A stretch of 5,284 nucleotides of DNA from Halorhodospira sp. (GTDB lineage: Bacteria > Pseudomonadota > Gammaproteobacteria > Nitrococcales > Halorhodospiraceae), in NCBI GenBank assembly GCA_007127935.1, contig SKYL01000334.1:1-5284 (forward strand), given 5' to 3'. The translations under genes and the position numbers were made by a program. Shown piece by piece: positions 1 to 5,284 of this stretch. Within the stretch, counting starts at the first letter, position 1; every line of letters begins with the position of its first letter. Under the pieces are notes generated by a model. It had not been told where the DNA came from. It worked only from the letters and a program-made list of their open reading frames with translations, and made no database searches.

Positions 1-397
1 CTGCGGTCTTGACCTTCCCGGCCATGCTGACGGCGACACTGGCCCGGGCGCCGATCTCCGCCATCCACTCCCGCAACGCGGAGACGGCGATCTCCCGGCC
101 GATGATGACGGCGGCGGGGATCGCAATCCACAGCCCCGGATTGACCGAGACCAAGGCCACCAGGGCTATGGCCACCATCAATTTATCCGCCACCGGGTCG
201 AGGAAGGCGCCGAAGGACGACGACTGTTTCAGCAGGCGGGCCAGGAAGCCGTCCAGCCAGTCGGTGACCGCCGCCAAGACAAAGATGGCCACCGCGGTGT
301 AGTTCATCCACGGCGGCGGCAGCAGGAAGCAGAGCCCGAGCACCGGGATCAACGCGATCCGGAAGAGCGTCAACGCCGTGGGAATGGTGAGGCGCAT
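1..397 (-). CDS. pgsA: CDP-diacylglycerol--glycerol-3-phosphate 3-phosphatidyltransferase, 3' end cut by window edge
   Basis: This inner-membrane enzyme condenses CDP-diacylglycerol with glycerol 3-phosphate to give phosphatidylglycerol phosphate, the committed step to phosphatidylglycerol and cardiolipin. 132 residues are visible; by comparison with E. coli PgsA (about 182 aa) roughly 50 are missing beyond the left edge. The CDP-alcohol phosphatidyltransferase signature D-x2-DG-x2-AR-x8-G-x3-D-x3-D is complete (D46, D49, G50, A53, R54, G63, D67, D71, in DWLDGFLAR and FGAFLDPVADK). Hydrophobic stretches lie at about 3-26, 32-44, 73-84 and 90-100. GREI and SALREWMAE further on also match E. 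coli PgsA closely. The ATG at 397 is chosen because MRLTIPTALTLFRI aligns with the E. coli N terminus. An in-frame ATG at 424 would add nine residues and overlap the uvrC stop by 8 nt. Ribosome binding sites for both are weak. It is probably cotranscribed with uvrC. Product call is firm; start is less certain. Confidence 0.95.
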   Translation of the reverse strand, partial: MRLTIPTALTLFRIALIPVLGLCFLLPPPWMNYTAVAIFVLAAVTDWLDGFLARLLKQSSSFGAFLDPVADKLMVAIALVALVSVNPGLWIAIPAAVIIGREIAVSALREWMAEIGARASVAVSMAGKVKTA

Positions 398-416
398 GCC
401 GCCCCGTTTCACTGCC

Positions 417-2228
417 TCAGCCATGGAATGTCTCGTAGATGCGTTGGGCCAGGGAGCGGCTGATCCCGGGAACACGGGTCAGATCCTCCACCCCCGCGCG
501 GCGAATCCCCTGCAACCCGCCGAAGCGTTGAAGCAGGCTCTTGCGGCGCACCGGACCGATGCCGGGCACCGACTCCAGGGCCGACTCCCGGCGCCGCTTC
601 CCGCGCCGCTGCCGGTGGCCGGTGATGGCGAACCGGTGGGCCTCGTCGCGAATGTGCTGCAACAAGTGGAGGGCCGGGGCATCCGGCGGCAACTCCACCT
701 CCCGGTCGCCGCCGGCCAACCACAACGACTCTTCTCCCGGACGCCGGGCCGGCCCCTTGGAGATCGCCAACAAGGCCGCCCCTTCAATGCCGGCCTCCTC
801 CAATGCGTCCCGCGCCTGGGCCAGTTGGCCCTTGCCGCCGTCGATCAGGATCACATCCGGCACCGTCCCTCCTCCGGCGCCCGCCTTGCGGTAGCGCCGC
901 AGGACCGCCTCCCGGATCGCCGCGTAGTCATCACCGGCCGTCACGCCCTGAATATTGAAGCGTCGGTAGTCGGACTTCAACGGTCCTTCACGATTAAAAA
1001 CCACGCATGACGCTACGGTGGCCTCTCCACCGGTGTGGCTGACGTCGAAACACTCCAGCCGTTCCGGCGGGCGGTCCACGTCCAGCACCCGGGCCAGGTC
1101 GCGGAAGCGCCGGTCCAGCGCCGCGTGGGACGCGGTACGGGCGGCCAGTGCGTGGTGGGCGTTCTCCTCCGCCATTTCCACCCAGCGCCGGCGCTCGCCC
1201 CGCACCCGGTGGCGGATCTCCACAGTGCGCCCGGCCTGCTTGGACAGCGCCTCGGCCACCAGCGCCACCCCCCGTACCGGCCGGTTCACCAGGATCTCCG
1301 CCGGCGGCGGATGCTCCAGGTAGTAACGGGCGAGAAAGGCGGAGAGCACCTCGGCGTCGGCGGCCCCCCGCGGGATGCGGGGGTGGAAGGCACGGTTTCC
1401 CAGGCTCTGACCGTGCCGGATGAAAAATACCTGGACGCACGCGGTGTCGCCCTTCAGGGCCAGTGCCACCACGTCCAGATCCCCCTTCTCCCCGGCAACG
1501 TGCTGGCGCTCCTGGACTGCCCGCAGCGCGGCGATGCGATCCCGCCACCGGGCCGCCTTCTCGTACTCCAATGCCTGGGAGGCGGTTTCCATCCGCTGGA
1601 TCAACTCGTCGATTACCTCTTCCGAGCGGCCGTCCATGAACATCTCCACGTGCCGGACATCCTCAGCGTAGGCTTCTTCGCTGATGTACCCGACACACGG
1701 CGCGGCGCAGCGCCGGATCTGGTACTGCAAACAGGGCCGCGAACGATTGCGGAAGAACGAGTCGCGGCACTGCCGGACCGGAATCACCTTTTGCAGGTGG
1801 TTCAATGTCTCGCGCACCGCCGGCACGCTGGGAAAGGGGCCGAAATACCGCCCCGGAGCCGAGCGGCCGCCCCGATGGAAGGTCAGGCGGGGGAACGCCT
1901 GATGGGTGGAGAGGTAGATATAGGGGTACGACTTGTCGTCCCGCAGGAGGACGTTATAGCGGGGGCGATGCTCCTTGATCAGCGTGTTCTCCAGGATCAG
2001 CGCCTCGGCCTCGGTGTGGGTCACCACCACCTGGAGATCACGGATCTGCTCCACCAGCCGCTGGGTCTTCGCCGTCTTCCGCCCCCGCGTGAAGTAGCTG
2101 GCGACCCGGCGGCGCAGGTTTCGCGCCTTGCCGATATAGATCACCATCCCATCGCCGTCAAACATGCGATAGACGCCCGGACGCTCGGGGAGGTGGCGCA
2201 AGGTCTCGGCGGCGTTGAACACCTTCAA
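417..2228 (-). CDS. uvrC: Excinuclease ABC subunit C (UvrC)
   Basis: UvrC is the dual-incision nuclease of nucleotide excision repair; it is recruited by UvrB at the lesion and cuts on both sides. The 603 aa are close to E. coli UvrC (610 aa). In order: an N-terminal GIY-YIG nuclease (GVY 18-20, YIG 31-33, R39, probable catalytic E80) for the 3' cut; four cysteines C154, C166, C174 and C178, at the same spacing as the E. coli cysteines reported to hold a 4Fe-4S cluster; a UVR/UvrB-binding helix pair at about 203-238; a central RNase H-like nuclease for the 5' cut with FDVSHT (D395), ILIDGGKGQL (D463) and RDEAH (H531); and tandem helix-hairpin-helix motifs at about 550-600. The start is TTG, not ATG: AGAGG lies 7 nt upstream, and the TTG overlaps the regulator's TGA as TTGA. 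A GTG two codons downstream is possible but badly spaced. Translation is probably coupled to the regulator gene. No damage or missing catalytic residue is seen. Confidence 0.98.
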   Translation of the reverse strand: MKVFNAAETLRHLPERPGVYRMFDGDGMVIYIGKARNLRRRVASYFTRGRKTAKTQRLVEQIRDLQVVVTHTEAEALILENTLIKEHRPRYNVLLRDDKSYPYIYLSTHQAFPRLTFHRGGRSAPGRYFGPFPSVPAVRETLNHLQKVIPVRQCRDSFFRNRSRPCLQYQIRRCAAPCVGYISEEAYAEDVRHVEMFMDGRSEEVIDELIQRMETASQALEYEKAARWRDRIAALRAVQERQHVAGEKGDLDVVALALKGDTACVQVFFIRHGQSLGNRAFHPRIPRGAADAEVLSAFLARYYLEHPPPAEILVNRPVRGVALVAEALSKQAGRTVEIRHRVRGERRRWVEMAEENAHHALAARTASHAALDRRFRDLARVLDVDRPPERLECFDVSHTGGEATVASCVVFNREGPLKSDYRRFNIQGVTAGDDYAAIREAVLRRYRKAGAGGGTVPDVILIDGGKGQLAQARDALEEAGIEGAALLAISKGPARRPGEESLWLAGGDREVELPPDAPALHLLQHIRDEAHRFAITGHRQRRGKRRRESALESVPGIGPVRRKSLLQRFGGLQGIRRAGVEDLTRVPGISRSLAQRIYETFHG

Positions 2229-2884
2229 TGATCGACCTCTGGTTCCGGCTCCAGAAAACCGTGGCGGATGGCCAGGCGGGCCAACTGCATCTCGTTGGAA
2301 ACCCCCAGTTTGTCGTAAATCCGGCTGCGATAGGTGGCGACGGTGTTGGGGGCAACGTGAAGCCGGCGGGCGATCTGGCGCAGAGAATGCCCTTCAACCA
2401 TTCGCTCCACCACTTGAAATTCCCGCCGGGAGAGCGCGAGGAAAGGGTTGTCGCCGCCTTTGCCGTCCGCCCGGCCCTGCACCAACCGGCCGGCGATCTC
2501 CGGTGTCACATAGCGCCGCCCGGCGTGAACCGAGCGGACCGCCCGGACCACTTCCCCACTCTCGCATCCCTTGTCCAGGAAAGCCGAGGCCCCGGCACGA
2601 AAGGCCTGGATGGGATAGGGGTCGTCACAAAAGGCGGTCAGCACGATCACGCGAATCCCCTCATTCAAGACCCGTAATCGACGAATCACTCCCAAACCAC
2701 CGACACCCGGGATGCTCAACTCTGTGATCACCACATCGGGACGGCGTTCCCTGCAGTAGATCAGGGCATCTTCACCACGGTCGAATGCGGCCACCACGCG
2801 GATCTCGCCCGCCGCCCGAACCAACAGGCACCGCAGGCCCTGCAATACCAACCGGTGACCATCCACCAGGACCACGTCGATCAT
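2225..2884 (-). CDS. uvrY: GacA/UvrY-family LuxR-type response regulator with a degenerate phosphorylation site
   Basis: The 219-aa protein has an N-terminal receiver (about 1-120) and a C-terminal LuxR/GerE helix-turn-helix (about 148-210, including LSRRE and APNTVATYRSRIYDKLGV). It aligns end to end with E. coli UvrY and Pseudomonas GacA (MIDVVLVD, PGVGGL, AGRRYVTPEIA, NPFLALS, LAIRHG). In the family, the regulator is phosphorylated by BarA/GacS and activates small RNAs that sequester CsrA/RsmA. Here the phospho-acceptor Asp is E55 (codon GAG at 2720-2722), and the second acid of the usual DD pair is G9 (GGT at 2858-2860). D8, T83 and K105 remain. Phosphorylation-independent activity is therefore inferred. 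The ATG at 2884 is chosen from the UvrY alignment and GGTGGA 4 nt upstream; an ATG at 2896 is possible. The reading frame stays open to 3139, but that extension is antisense to the reductase gene and matches nothing I recognise. The stop overlaps the uvrC start. Confidence 0.92.
   Translation of the reverse strand: MIDVVLVDGHRLVLQGLRCLLVRAAGEIRVVAAFDRGEDALIYCRERRPDVVITELSIPGVGGLGVIRRLRVLNEGIRVIVLTAFCDDPYPIQAFRAGASAFLDKGCESGEVVRAVRSVHAGRRYVTPEIAGRLVQGRADGKGGDNPFLALSRREFQVVERMVEGHSLRQIARRLHVAPNTVATYRSRIYDKLGVSNEMQLARLAIRHGFLEPEPEVDH
2236..2240 (-). promoter_or_regulatory. Ribosome binding site deciding the TTG start of uvrC
   Basis: AGAGG on the minus strand lies 7 nt before the TTG at 2228, inside the last codons of the regulator gene. 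The spacing favours TTG over the GTG two codons later, and its position supports translational coupling between the two genes. Confidence 0.65.
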
Positions 2885-2888
2885 TGTG

Positions 2889-2894
2889 TCCACC
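2889..2894 (-). promoter_or_regulatory. Ribosome binding site of the response regulator gene
   Basis: GGTGGA on the minus strand ends 4 nt before the ATG at 2884, a moderate Shine-Dalgarno match. It supports this ATG over the ATG at 2896, which has AAGGG directly against it with no spacer. Confidence 0.5.
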
Positions 2895-2925
2895 ATCCCT
2901 TGGTTGAGCGTGCGCTTCCCTTCCC

Positions 2926-2963
2926 TCAAGGAAACCGGCCGGACCCGCGACCGGTTTCCTTGA
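2926..2963. repeat. Perfect 13-bp inverted repeat in the divergent intergenic region
   Basis: The left arm TCAAGGAAACCGG (2926-2938) and right arm CCGGTTTCCTTGA (2951-2963) are exact reverse complements separated by 12 bases (2939-2950). No T-tract follows on either strand, so it does not look like an intrinsic terminator. It sits between the divergent regulator and reductase genes, centred about 60 bp upstream of the regulator ATG. It touches the expected transcription start of the candidate regulator promoter. An operator for a dimeric regulator is the simplest reading; a hairpin in an mRNA leader is the alternative. Confidence 0.75.
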
Positions 2964-2965
2964 TT

Positions 2966-2995
2966 CGTATATTCTGCAACCATCCAACGGCTCAA
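2966..2995 (-). promoter_or_regulatory. Candidate sigma-70 promoter for the regulator-uvrC-pgsA operon
   Basis: On the minus strand, TTGAGC (2990-2995, 4 of 6 to TTGACA) and TATACG (2966-2971, 4 of 6 to TATAAT) are separated by 18 bp. Transcription would start near 2958-2960, inside the right arm of the inverted repeat and about 75 nt before the regulator ATG. The same AT-rich patch carries TATATT on the plus strand (2968-2973), a possible -10 box for the divergent reductase gene, but no good -35 box accompanies it. Confidence 0.35.
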
Positions 2996-3047
2996 TCCAC
3001 CGGCTGCTGAAATCCACCGTGACCTCGTCCGAACCCGATCCCACCCT

Positions 3048-3053
3048 GGAGAG
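3048..3053 (+). promoter_or_regulatory. Ribosome binding site favouring the GTG at 3058 for the reductase gene
   Basis: GGAGAG lies 4 nt (6 nt counted from GGAG) before the GTG at 3058. The upstream GTG at 3019 is preceded by no purine-rich site at a usable distance, so this element decides the preferred start. Confidence 0.5.
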
Positions 3054-3057
3054 ACCG

Positions 3058-3882
3058 GTGACCCGCGTACTGCCGGCGCCCATGGAGGTCCTGTCGCTAT
3101 CCGGCCTCTATCTGGAAGCCCCGTTGGAGCTCCCGCCATCCGGTGGCCCGCTGGTCTACGCCAACTTCGTCACCAGCCTCGACGGCCGCATTGCGGTGGA
3201 CGACGGAAAGGCCTACGGCGTGCCACACAGCGTCGCCAACCCACGGGATTGGCGGCTCTTTCAGGAATTGGCCGCCCGCGCCGACTGCCTGATCACCAGC
3301 GGCCGCTTCATGCGCCAGTGGGAGAGCGGAACCGCCCAGGACGTCCTGCCGCTGGGGCCGGAGTTCGACGACCTGCGGGCGTGGCGCCGGGCACGCGGGA
3401 TGAGGGGCGAACCGGATGTGGCCATCGTCAGCGCCACTCTCGAGTTCAACCTGCCGCCCTCCCTGCTGCGGGGGGAGCGGCGGATCTGGTTGCTGACATC
3501 GGCCGCCGCCCCAGCGAAACGCCTCCGGGAACACTTGGCGGCGGGGGTCCGGCTGGCCGCCGACCCCCCGCCCCGGCGCCTGGGCGGCGCCGCCATCCGA
3601 GAGGCACTGGGCGCCCAGGGATACCAGCGGCTCTACTCGGTAACGGGGCCCCAGGTCATGCACCTGCTGACGGCGGACGGCGCCCTGGACACCCTCTTTC
3701 TGACCGTCCGCCACCGGCTTATCGGCGGCGCCGGGTACGACAGCATCGTCGAGGGACCCACGTTGCAAGACCCCATGGACTTGACACTGCGGTGGTGCTA
3801 TCTGGACACAGCCTGGACGGACGGCGCCGGCCAGCACTTTCTTCGTTTCGACGCCGTCAGCGGCGAATGCCGCCCTCGGTGA
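3058..3882 (+). CDS. RibD C-terminal domain (dihydrofolate-reductase-like) family reductase
   Basis: The 274-aa protein (from the GTG at 3058) belongs to the RibD_C/dihydrofolate-reductase-like family (Pfam RibD_C). Members of known function reduce the pyrimidine intermediate of riboflavin synthesis with NADPH. Visible signatures are the opening strand NFVTSLDGRIA (about 36-46), ADCLITSGRF (about 75-84) and a C-terminal part with the RibD_C-like pattern GALDTLFLTVRHRLIGG. There is no N-terminal cytidine-deaminase-type zinc domain, so it is not a full bifunctional RibD. The usual (V/L)EGG loop reads VTGPQ, so cofactor or substrate use may differ. No signal peptide or membrane segment is seen; it should be cytosolic. 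A GTG at 3019 would add 13 weakly structured residues without a ribosome binding site. It stands alone, divergent from the regulator operon and tail-to-tail with fumC, with no other riboflavin genes nearby. The true substrate is unknown. Confidence 0.85.
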   Translation: MTRVLPAPMEVLSLSGLYLEAPLELPPSGGPLVYANFVTSLDGRIAVDDGKAYGVPHSVANPRDWRLFQELAARADCLITSGRFMRQWESGTAQDVLPLGPEFDDLRAWRRARGMRGEPDVAIVSATLEFNLPPSLLRGERRIWLLTSAAAPAKRLREHLAAGVRLAADPPPRRLGGAAIREALGAQGYQRLYSVTGPQVMHLLTADGALDTLFLTVRHRLIGGAGYDSIVEGPTLQDPMDLTLRWCYLDTAWTDGAGQHFLRFDAVSGECRPR

Positions 3883-5245
3883 GCGCCTTCGGATCGAGCA
3901 GCCGGTCCAACTCCTCTTCCGACAGCCCGGTCATCTCCCGCGCCACCTCCTTGATCGGCCGCCCCTGCTGGTACGCCGTCTTGGCCACCTTCGCCCCCTG
4001 TTCATAGCCAATAACGGCGTTCAACGCGGTGACCAGGATCGGATTAAGATCCAGCGCCTCCCGCAGTCGGCCCTCGTTAACGGTGAACCCGGCGATGGCC
4101 TTCTCATCGAGGATGCGCGCGGCGCTGGCCAGCAGGCCGGCGCTCTGCAGGACGTTGTACGCCACCACCGGCAACATCACATTGAGCTGGAAGTTGCCCG
4201 ACTGACCGGCAATGGTCACCGTGGTGTCGTTGCCGATGACCTGGGCACAGACCATGGCCACCGATTCGGCGATCACCGGATTGACCTTGCCGGGCATAAT
4301 GCTGCTGCCCGGCTGCAGGGCCGGCAGCGCGATCTCCCCGAGACCGGCCAATGGCCCGCTGTTCATCCACCGCAGGTCGTTGGCGATCTTCATCAGCGAG
4401 ACGGCCACCGTGCGCATCTGGCCCGAGAGTTCCACTGCCGCATCCTGGCTCGACATGGCCTCGAAGCGGTTGGCCGCCGGTGTGAAGGCGATCCCGGTCC
4501 GCTCCTGGAGCAGCGCGCAGACCCGCGCCCCCAAGCCGGGGTCGGCGTTGATGCCGGTGCCCACCGCGGTGCCGCCCTGGGCCAGGGCGTGGAGGCGCGG
4601 CTGGACCGATTCCAGGCGTGCGATGCCGTTGCGCACTTGGGCCGCCCACCCCGAAAGCTCCTGGCCGAGGGTCACCGGCATGGCGTCCATGAGGTGCGTC
4701 CGCCCGGTCTTCGTCACGTCGGCCAGTTCACCGGCCCGCCGCTCGATGGTGGCGGCCAGTGCCGCCAATGCCGGCAGCAGCCGCTCGTGGACCTCCAGCG
4801 CCGCGCTGACATGGATGGCGGTGGGGATCACATCGTTGGAGCTCTGCCCCATGTTGACGTGGTCGTTGGGATGCACGGTTTGCCCGGAGCGCTGGGAGGC
4901 CAGGCGGGCGATCACCTCGTTGGCGTTCATGTTGCTGGAGGTGCCGGAGCCGGTTTGGAAGACGTCCACCGGGAAGTGGGCGTCGTGGTTGCCCCGGGCC
5001 ACCTCCTCCGCCGCCGCCATAATCGCCTCGGCGACGGCCGGGTCGAGACCAGCCAGTTCCCGGTTCGCTTGGGTGCAGGCGCTTTTGATCAGCCCCAGGG
5101 CACGGATGAACGGCCGCGGCATCGGCAAGCCGCTCACCGGGAAGTTGTCCACTGCCCGCTGTGTCTGCACCCCATAGAGCGCGGAAGCGGGCACCTGCAA
5201 CTCGCCCATGCTGTCGCGCTCGATACGAACCTCGCCTTCAGCCAT
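3857..5245 (-). CDS. fumC: Class II fumarate hydratase (fumarase C)
   Basis: This cytosolic, iron-independent homotetrameric enzyme interconverts fumarate and L-malate in the TCA cycle. The 462 aa match the family length. Seen in order: SMGELQVPASALYGVQTQRAVDN-type N terminus (about 12-34), TGSGTSSNMNANEV (98-111), HPNDHVNMGQSSND (125-138), GRTHLMDA with H184 (181-188), GGTAVGTG (224-231), the fumarate lyase signature GSSIMPGKVNP (313-323) carrying the catalytic serine (S314 or S315), and the FumC C-terminal segment after about 400. Aspartase is unlikely: the region reads GRTHLMDA and GSSIMPGKVNP as in fumarases. The sequence recalls Mycobacterium tuberculosis FumC (RAVENFP, VFQTGSGTSSNMN, HLMDAVPVTLGQE) more than E. 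coli FumC. The ATG at 5245 is supported by GGGGAG upstream. Its last 26 bp overlap the end of the convergent reductase gene. It is probably transcribed alone, but its promoter lies outside the window. Confidence 0.97.
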   Translation of the reverse strand: MAEGEVRIERDSMGELQVPASALYGVQTQRAVDNFPVSGLPMPRPFIRALGLIKSACTQANRELAGLDPAVAEAIMAAAEEVARGNHDAHFPVDVFQTGSGTSSNMNANEVIARLASQRSGQTVHPNDHVNMGQSSNDVIPTAIHVSAALEVHERLLPALAALAATIERRAGELADVTKTGRTHLMDAMPVTLGQELSGWAAQVRNGIARLESVQPRLHALAQGGTAVGTGINADPGLGARVCALLQERTGIAFTPAANRFEAMSSQDAAVELSGQMRTVAVSLMKIANDLRWMNSGPLAGLGEIALPALQPGSSIMPGKVNPVIAESVAMVCAQVIGNDTTVTIAGQSGNFQLNVMLPVVAYNVLQSAGLLASAARILDEKAIAGFTVNEGRLREALDLNPILVTALNAVIGYEQGAKVAKTAYQQGRPIKEVAREMTGLSEEELDRLLDPKALTEGGIRR

Positions 5246-5252
5246 ACCGTTT

Positions 5253-5260
5253 CTCTCCCC
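5253..5260 (-). promoter_or_regulatory. Ribosome binding site of fumC
   Basis: GGGGAGAG on the minus strand lies about 7-9 nt before the fumC ATG at 5245, a good Shine-Dalgarno match that fixes this start. Further upstream, GATCTTTTTTGTC at the window edge shows a six-T run. It could be the tail of a terminator of an upstream gene or AT-rich promoter DNA; the window ends too soon to tell. Confidence 0.65.
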
Positions 5261-5284
5261 TGTTGTGGTCTGACAAAAAAGATC

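Noticed and set aside
378..1010. Plus-strand open frame of 210 codons opposite the 3' end of uvrC and start of pgsA
   Set aside because: Antisense to two recognised genes, low-complexity Ala/Arg/Pro/Gly-rich product, no family resemblance.
1035..2231. Plus-strand open frame of 398 codons opposite uvrC
   Set aside because: It lies wholly antisense to a clearly conserved uvrC; long open frames opposite GC-rich genes are expected from codon bias. Its translation shows no recognisable domain.
2926..2963. Reading the inverted repeat as a Rho-independent terminator
   Set aside because: No T-run follows the stem on either strand, and it lies between divergent gene starts rather than after a gene end.
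2885..3139. 85-residue N-terminal extension of the response regulator
   Set aside because: UvrY/GacA alignment starts at the ATG at 2884. The extension is antisense to the reductase gene, crosses the inverted repeat and promoter candidate, and resembles nothing.
3097..3837. Minus-strand open frame of 246 codons opposite the reductase gene
   Set aside because: The plus-strand frame has the conserved RibD_C pattern; the antisense product has no recognisable motif.
4212..5177. Plus-strand open frame of 321 codons opposite fumC
   Set aside because: fumC on the other strand is complete with all signatures; this is a compositional shadow.
5246..5284. fumC promoter using TTGTCA near the T-run
   Set aside because: TTGTCA resembles a -35 box, but 17 bp further on there is no -10-like hexamer and the start would fall too close to the ATG.

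Overview
The window is about 5.3 kb of GC-rich, densely packed chromosomal DNA. It carries five protein genes and no sign of mobile elements, CRISPR arrays, tRNA or rRNA. The minus-strand order gacA/uvrY-like regulator, uvrC, pgsA matches the uvrY-uvrC-pgsA arrangement known from Escherichia coli and other Gammaproteobacteria. The host is therefore most likely a high-GC gammaproteobacterium. The GC content and protein style would fit an Ectothiorhodospiraceae-like lineage, but that finer placement is a guess.

Layout, left to right: (1) the 5' part of pgsA (minus), cut by the left window edge; (2) complete uvrC (minus), the nucleotide excision repair endonuclease, which starts at a TTG codon overlapping the regulator's stop codon; (3) a GacA/UvrY-family response regulator (minus); (4) a short divergent intergenic region with a perfect 13-bp inverted repeat and a candidate promoter; (5) a RibD C-terminal-domain (dihydrofolate-reductase-like) reductase on the plus strand; (6) complete class II fumarase fumC (minus), converging on and overlapping the 3' end of the reductase gene by 26 bp. 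The last 39 bases hold the fumC ribosome binding site and a T-tract.

The regulator, uvrC and pgsA look like one translationally coupled operon: a TTGA stop/start overlap joins the first two, and the uvrC/pgsA junction is tight or overlapping. The reductase and fumC are independent units.

The window is mostly housekeeping. The one real surprise is in the regulator: the conserved phospho-acceptor aspartate of the receiver domain is glutamate (E55), and the second residue of the metal-binding acidic pair is glycine (G9). The DNA-binding domain and the switch residues T83 and K105 are intact. This suggests a GacA/UvrY homologue that may work without phosphorylation by a BarA/GacS-type kinase. 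I see no credible previously undescribed multi-gene system here.
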